64,000 bases of DNA from Sphingomonas jeddahensis (GTDB taxonomy: Bacteria; Pseudomonadota; Alphaproteobacteria; Sphingomonadales; Sphingomonadaceae): NCBI RefSeq assembly GCF_001981525.1, contig NZ_MPSB01000003.1:124001-188000 (forward strand). Direction: 5' to 3'. The position numbers were made by a program, and so were the translations under genes. This document shows positions 61,013-64,000 of the stretch, in pieces. How positions within the stretch are numbered: position 1 is the stretch's first letter; the number at the start of each line of letters is the position of its first letter. Below the pieces are notes generated by a model that ran no database searches, was not told the origin of the DNA, and saw nothing but the letters and a program-made list of their open reading frames with translations.

Positions 61013-62141
61013 CGAGTTCGGCGAAAAGACAGAAGCCCCGACACCTAAGCGTCTGAAGGACGCTAAGGAGAAAGGCGACGTCCTCAAATCCCGCGAGTTC
61101 GCGACCGCTTTGGTCGCGCTCGCCGGCGTCGCATGGCTGGTGTTCTTCGGCCCGTCGCTGGTCGCCGCCTGCAAGGGCGTGATGGCCGAAAGCTTCCAGT
61201 TCACGCGCGGCGACGTGGAGGATTTCCAGCCCTTTCGCCCGCTCGCCGCCGCCGGGTGGAAGCTGCTGCCGGGCCTCGGCACGCTCTTCGCCATCGTCGT
61301 CACCGCCGGCGTCCTGAGCCAGGCCGGCCTTGGTTCGCTCCAGTTCAACGCCGGGCTGCTCGCGCCCAAGGGCAACCGCATCAATCCCGCCTCCGGCCTC
61401 AAGCGCATCTTCGGCATGAACGGCTGGATGGAGCTGGGCAAGTCGCTGCTGAAGGTCGCGCTGCTCGGCAGCATCGGCGCGTGGCTCCTGATGCAATCCG
61501 CCAGCATGACGCTCGGCCTTGCCCGCACCAACCTCGGCGCCGCAGTCGGCGCGCTCGGCGGCACGCTGACCACGCTGATGATCGTCATGGCGGCCGGTCT
61601 CGTCGCCATCGCCATGCTCGACGTGCCGCTGCAGATGTTCCAGCGCATGAAGAAGCTGCGCATGAGCAAGCAGGAGCAGAAGGACGAGCACAAGGAAAGC
61701 GAAGGCAATCCCGAGATCAAGGCGCAAATTCGCGCCAAGCAGCACGCGATGCTCTCCCGCTCCACCCGCCGCGCCGTGCAGGAGGCGCATGTCGTGCTCA
61801 CCAACCCGACGCATTTCGCCGTCGCACTCCGCTACGATCGCGGACGGGATCAGGTGCCGGTGGTGGTCGCCAAAGGCAGGGGGGCGACCGCGCTCGCGAT
61901 CCGCGAGCTCGCGGGCGAGATGGCTGTCCCGATCCTCGAATATCCGATGCTCGCCCGCGCGGTGTACTACACCAGCCGCGAGAACCAGGAGGTCCGCGAC
62001 GATCTCTACATGGCGATCGCCACGGTGCTCGCCTTTGTCTTCAACCTCAACGCAGCAGCCGGCGGCGCCTCTGCGCCGCTGCCGACGATCGAGGTGCCAA
62101 AGGGCGCCCGCTTCGACGAAAACGGCATGGCGCTCGCCTGA
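61005..62141 (+). CDS. flhB: Flagellar export switch protein FlhB
   Basis: 378 residues. The start codon is TTG 61005: it yields the canonical ADEFGEKTEAPTPKRLKDAKEKGDVLKSREFATA and overlaps fliR by 8 bp, and no ATG or GTG in frame would do so. Four membrane helices follow, and the cytoplasmic domain has the self-cleavage site NPTH (267-270, VVLTNPTHFAVALRY). Cleavage is needed for the hook-to-filament export switch together with FliK. Confidence 0.95.
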   Translation: MADEFGEKTEAPTPKRLKDAKEKGDVLKSREFATALVALAGVAWLVFFGPSLVAACKGVMAESFQFTRGDVEDFQPFRPLAAAGWKLLPGLGTLFAIVVTAGVLSQAGLGSLQFNAGLLAPKGNRINPASGLKRIFGMNGWMELGKSLLKVALLGSIGAWLLMQSASMTLGLARTNLGAAVGALGGTLTTLMIVMAAGLVAIAMLDVPLQMFQRMKKLRMSKQEQKDEHKESEGNPEIKAQIRAKQHAMLSRSTRRAVQEAHVVLTNPTHFAVALRYDRGRDQVPVVVAKGRGATALAIRELAGEMAVPILEYPMLARAVYYTSRENQEVRDDLYMAIATVLAFVFNLNAAAGGASAPLPTIEVPKGARFDENGMALA

Positions 62142-62173
62142 TCCCGAGGCGGAGGGCCAGCCCCGCTTACCCC

Positions 62174-62253
62174 CGTTCGCCCTTAGCCCGTCGAAGGGCG
62201 TGCCCCAAAACGCATCGTTAGCGGCACGTGCTTCGACAAGCTCAGCACGAACG
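62174..62253. repeat. CGTTCG-family palindromic repeat between flhB and fliD
   Basis: Arms CGTTCGCCCTTAGCCCGTCG and CTTCGACAAGCTCAGCACG plus AACG; centre GTGCCCCAAAACGC. It ends 36 bp before the fliD sigma-28 promoter. Confidence 0.85.
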
Positions 62254-62288
62254 GAAGGAGAGGGCGGCTCTCCCCCCGGCAGAAACCC

Positions 62289-62316
62289 CTAAATCCTCAT
62301 CCCAATCGGCCGTTTA
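62289..62316 (+). promoter_or_regulatory. Sigma-28 (FliA) promoter of fliD
   Basis: CTAAA, 15-bp spacer, GCCGTTTA, identical to the flgM site. Transcription should start near 62322, only about 5 bases before the fliD ATG, so the message would be almost leaderless. Confidence 0.82.
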
Positions 62317-62326
62317 ACAAACCGCC

Positions 62327-63793
62327 ATGGCCACCATCTCCAGCACCGCCGCGACGCCGACGCCCTCCACCACCAGCGTCACCAAGTCCGCCGCCAGCGC
62401 ACTGCTGACGTCGCTGAACACCGGCTCGGGCGTTGACACCAACACGCTCGTCACCAGCCTGGTCGAGGCGCAATTCGCGGCAAAAACCGCGGCGCTCACC
62501 GCCCGCTCTGACAAACTGACCGCGCAGATTTCGGGTGTGTCGACGCTGAAAAGCGCGATCACCGATTTCACCGCCGCGCTGGAGACGCTGGTGAAAGGTG
62601 GCACGCTTCAGTCGCAGCCCACCAGCAGCAACAATTCGGTGTTCACCGCCACGCCGATTTCGGGCGCTAAGCTCACCGGCATGACGGCCAGCATCAGCGT
62701 CGAGCGGCTCGCCACCGCACAGGCGGCAGTGTCGACGGCGGTGGCCTCAAAGAGCGCGCCGCTCGGCTCCGGCGTTTTCACGCTCACTGTCGGGACAAAG
62801 AACGCCGACGGCACCGTCGCCGGAACCGGCGAGCCGATTCAAATCGAGATCCAGGACGGCACGCTGACCAGCGTCGCCGCTGCGATCAACGCCAAGAAGG
62901 CCGGCGTCACCGCCTCGGTCGTCACCGACGCAGATGGCACTGCTTATCTGTCGCTCAAAGGCGAAACCGGCGCAGCCAAGGCGTTCACGCTGGAGGCGAG
63001 CGCGGAATCATCGGCCGAGCTCAAGACGTTCAACGTCGGTTCGGGCACCGGCGGCATGACGATCACCGGCACGGCAACCAACGCCCGCCTGACGGTGGAC
63101 GGCATCACCGTCGAACGCGGCAGCAACGCCATCAGCGATCTGGTCGATGGCGTGAAGCTCGACCTGGTCGGTACTTCGACAACGCCGGTTTCGCTGTCCA
63201 CCAGCACGCCGACCACCGCGCTCACCAACGCAGTCGAGGACTTCGTGTTCACCTACAATCAGGTGCTAACCGAGCTTCAAAAGCAGACCGATCCGATCAC
63301 CGGCGACCTGCGCGGGGATTCAGGGGCGCAGAACATGCTGCGCAGCCTCAAGGGCCTGTCGATGCGGGATCTGCTGCCCGGCTCTGCTCCGGGCACCCCC
63401 AAGACCCTCGCCGAAATCGGCGTGCTCACCAACCGCGACGGCACCCTGTCGGTCAACAGTGACACGCTGTCCAAGGCAATCGCCAGCAACCCCGGCGCGT
63501 TGGAGGCAATGTTCTCCAATTCCAATGACGGCTCGGGCGTCCTGTCGGCGATGAACTCGATCAAGCTCAACGCGACCAGCACGCTCTACGGCCTCGGCGC
63601 CTCGACCAAGCGCTACACCGAGGCACAAGGTGATCTGACGGACCAACAGGACAAATTGACGCTCCAGCAGGAGAAAATGACGACGCGGCTGACGCAGCAA
63701 TTCGCCTCGATGAACGCGCGCGTCGCCGCCTATAAGTCCACGCAGACGTTCATGGAAAATCAGATCAAGGCCTGGACGAACGGCGACAACTAA
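62327..63793 (+). CDS. fliD: Flagellar filament cap protein FliD
   Basis: 488 residues. N-terminal SLNTGSGVDTNTLVTSLVEAQFAAKTAALTARSDKLTAQISGVSTLKSAITDFTAALETL is the FliD D0/D1 domain, preceded by about 30 extra Ser/Thr/Ala residues; the C-terminal coiled coil is YTEAQGDLTDQQDKLTLQQEKMTTRLTQQFASMNARVAAYKSTQTFMENQIKAW. No ribosome-binding site precedes ATG 62327, in line with the promoter position. Caps the filament and lets flagellin polymerise. Stop overlaps the fliS start (TAATG). Confidence 0.94.
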   Translation: MATISSTAATPTPSTTSVTKSAASALLTSLNTGSGVDTNTLVTSLVEAQFAAKTAALTARSDKLTAQISGVSTLKSAITDFTAALETLVKGGTLQSQPTSSNNSVFTATPISGAKLTGMTASISVERLATAQAAVSTAVASKSAPLGSGVFTLTVGTKNADGTVAGTGEPIQIEIQDGTLTSVAAAINAKKAGVTASVVTDADGTAYLSLKGETGAAKAFTLEASAESSAELKTFNVGSGTGGMTITGTATNARLTVDGITVERGSNAISDLVDGVKLDLVGTSTTPVSLSTSTPTTALTNAVEDFVFTYNQVLTELQKQTDPITGDLRGDSGAQNMLRSLKGLSMRDLLPGSAPGTPKTLAEIGVLTNRDGTLSVNSDTLSKAIASNPGALEAMFSNSNDGSGVLSAMNSIKLNATSTLYGLGASTKRYTEAQGDLTDQQDKLTLQQEKMTTRLTQQFASMNARVAAYKSTQTFMENQIKAWTNGDN

Positions 63794-64000
63794 TGGCTTA
63801 CGCCTCCGCCCTGTTGCGCGATCCCGCGCAAACCTATCGTCAGATCGATCTCGCCGGCCGCACCGCCAATGCGGACGGCCCGGCGTTGGTGCAGCTGCTG
63901 TATGAGGAGCTGTGCCAGGCGCTGCGCGTCGCCGGCTGGGCGGCGGAGAACAGGAAGTTCGCAGTGAAGAGCGAACGCGTCACCCGCGCCACCGCCATCC
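63793..64000 (+). CDS. fliS: Flagellin export chaperone FliS, 3' end outside window
   Basis: The first 69 codons are visible: YASALLRDPAQTYRQIDLAGRTANADGPALVQLLYEELCQALRVAGWAAEN, matching the FliS start (Y-x-x, then LVxLLYExLxxxLxxA). Directly after fliD, the usual order. FliS binds flagellin in the cytoplasm and brings it to FlhA. Confidence 0.88.
   Translation, partial: MAYASALLRDPAQTYRQIDLAGRTANADGPALVQLLYEELCQALRVAGWAAENRKFAVKSERVTRATAI

Overview
The window looks like chromosome from a GC-rich, motile alphaproteobacterium of the Sphingomonadales, most likely Sphingomonas or a close relative. This rests on RegB/RegA, CC_3452-type and DUF6165 proteins, dispersed palindromic repeats of the sphingomonad kind, and flagellar genes that read as alphaproteobacterial. 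The genus is inferred from protein resemblance, not measured. No rRNA, tRNA, CRISPR array, insertion sequence or prophage was recognised.

Layout. 1-5.6 kb: housekeeping genes (penicillin-binding protein 1A cut by the window edge, prfB, a lipoprotein-like methyltransferase, a stand-alone RadC/JAB protein, thyA). 5.7-12.6 kb: surface-carbohydrate genes. A tightly packed minus-strand operon encodes a methyltransferase, a glycoside hydrolase, a Gfo/Idh/MocA oxidoreductase, a polysaccharide pyruvyl transferase and an F420-dehydrogenase-beta-like protein; a divergent glycosyltransferase and DUF6165 pair lies beside it. 12.7-26.7 kb: two small proteins, a GAF-PAS-GGDEF protein, the redox two-component system RegBA next to a complete cytochrome bo3 operon (cyoABCD) with SURF1, an MFS transporter, the bifunctional (p)ppGpp enzyme Rsh, and a small secreted protein divergent from an HxlR regulator.

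26.7-64 kb is a nearly complete flagellar locus: motAB; flgBCDEFGHIJKL on the minus strand; a second short MotA/MotB-like pair with flgA; flgM and a FlgN-like gene; a lytic transglycosylase, flhA and fliA; flagellin; a sigma-54 activator; fliEFGHIJKLMNOPQR, flhB, fliD and the start of fliS. A two-gene GntA-like/DUF1989 unit sits inside the flagellar region.

Regulatory logic visible in the sequence: two near-perfect sigma-54 promoters stand before flgB and before the transglycosylase-flhA-fliA unit, and a sigma-54 activator gene lies in the locus. Three sites share CTAAA-N15-GCCGTTT and stand before flgM, flagellin and fliD. This suggests a sigma-54 middle class that makes FliA, followed by a FliA late class that includes its own inhibitor FlgM.

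A further theme is palindromic repeats of at least three families. They lie in many intergenic gaps, interrupt tight operons, and in one case two different families have landed in frame inside a coding gene.
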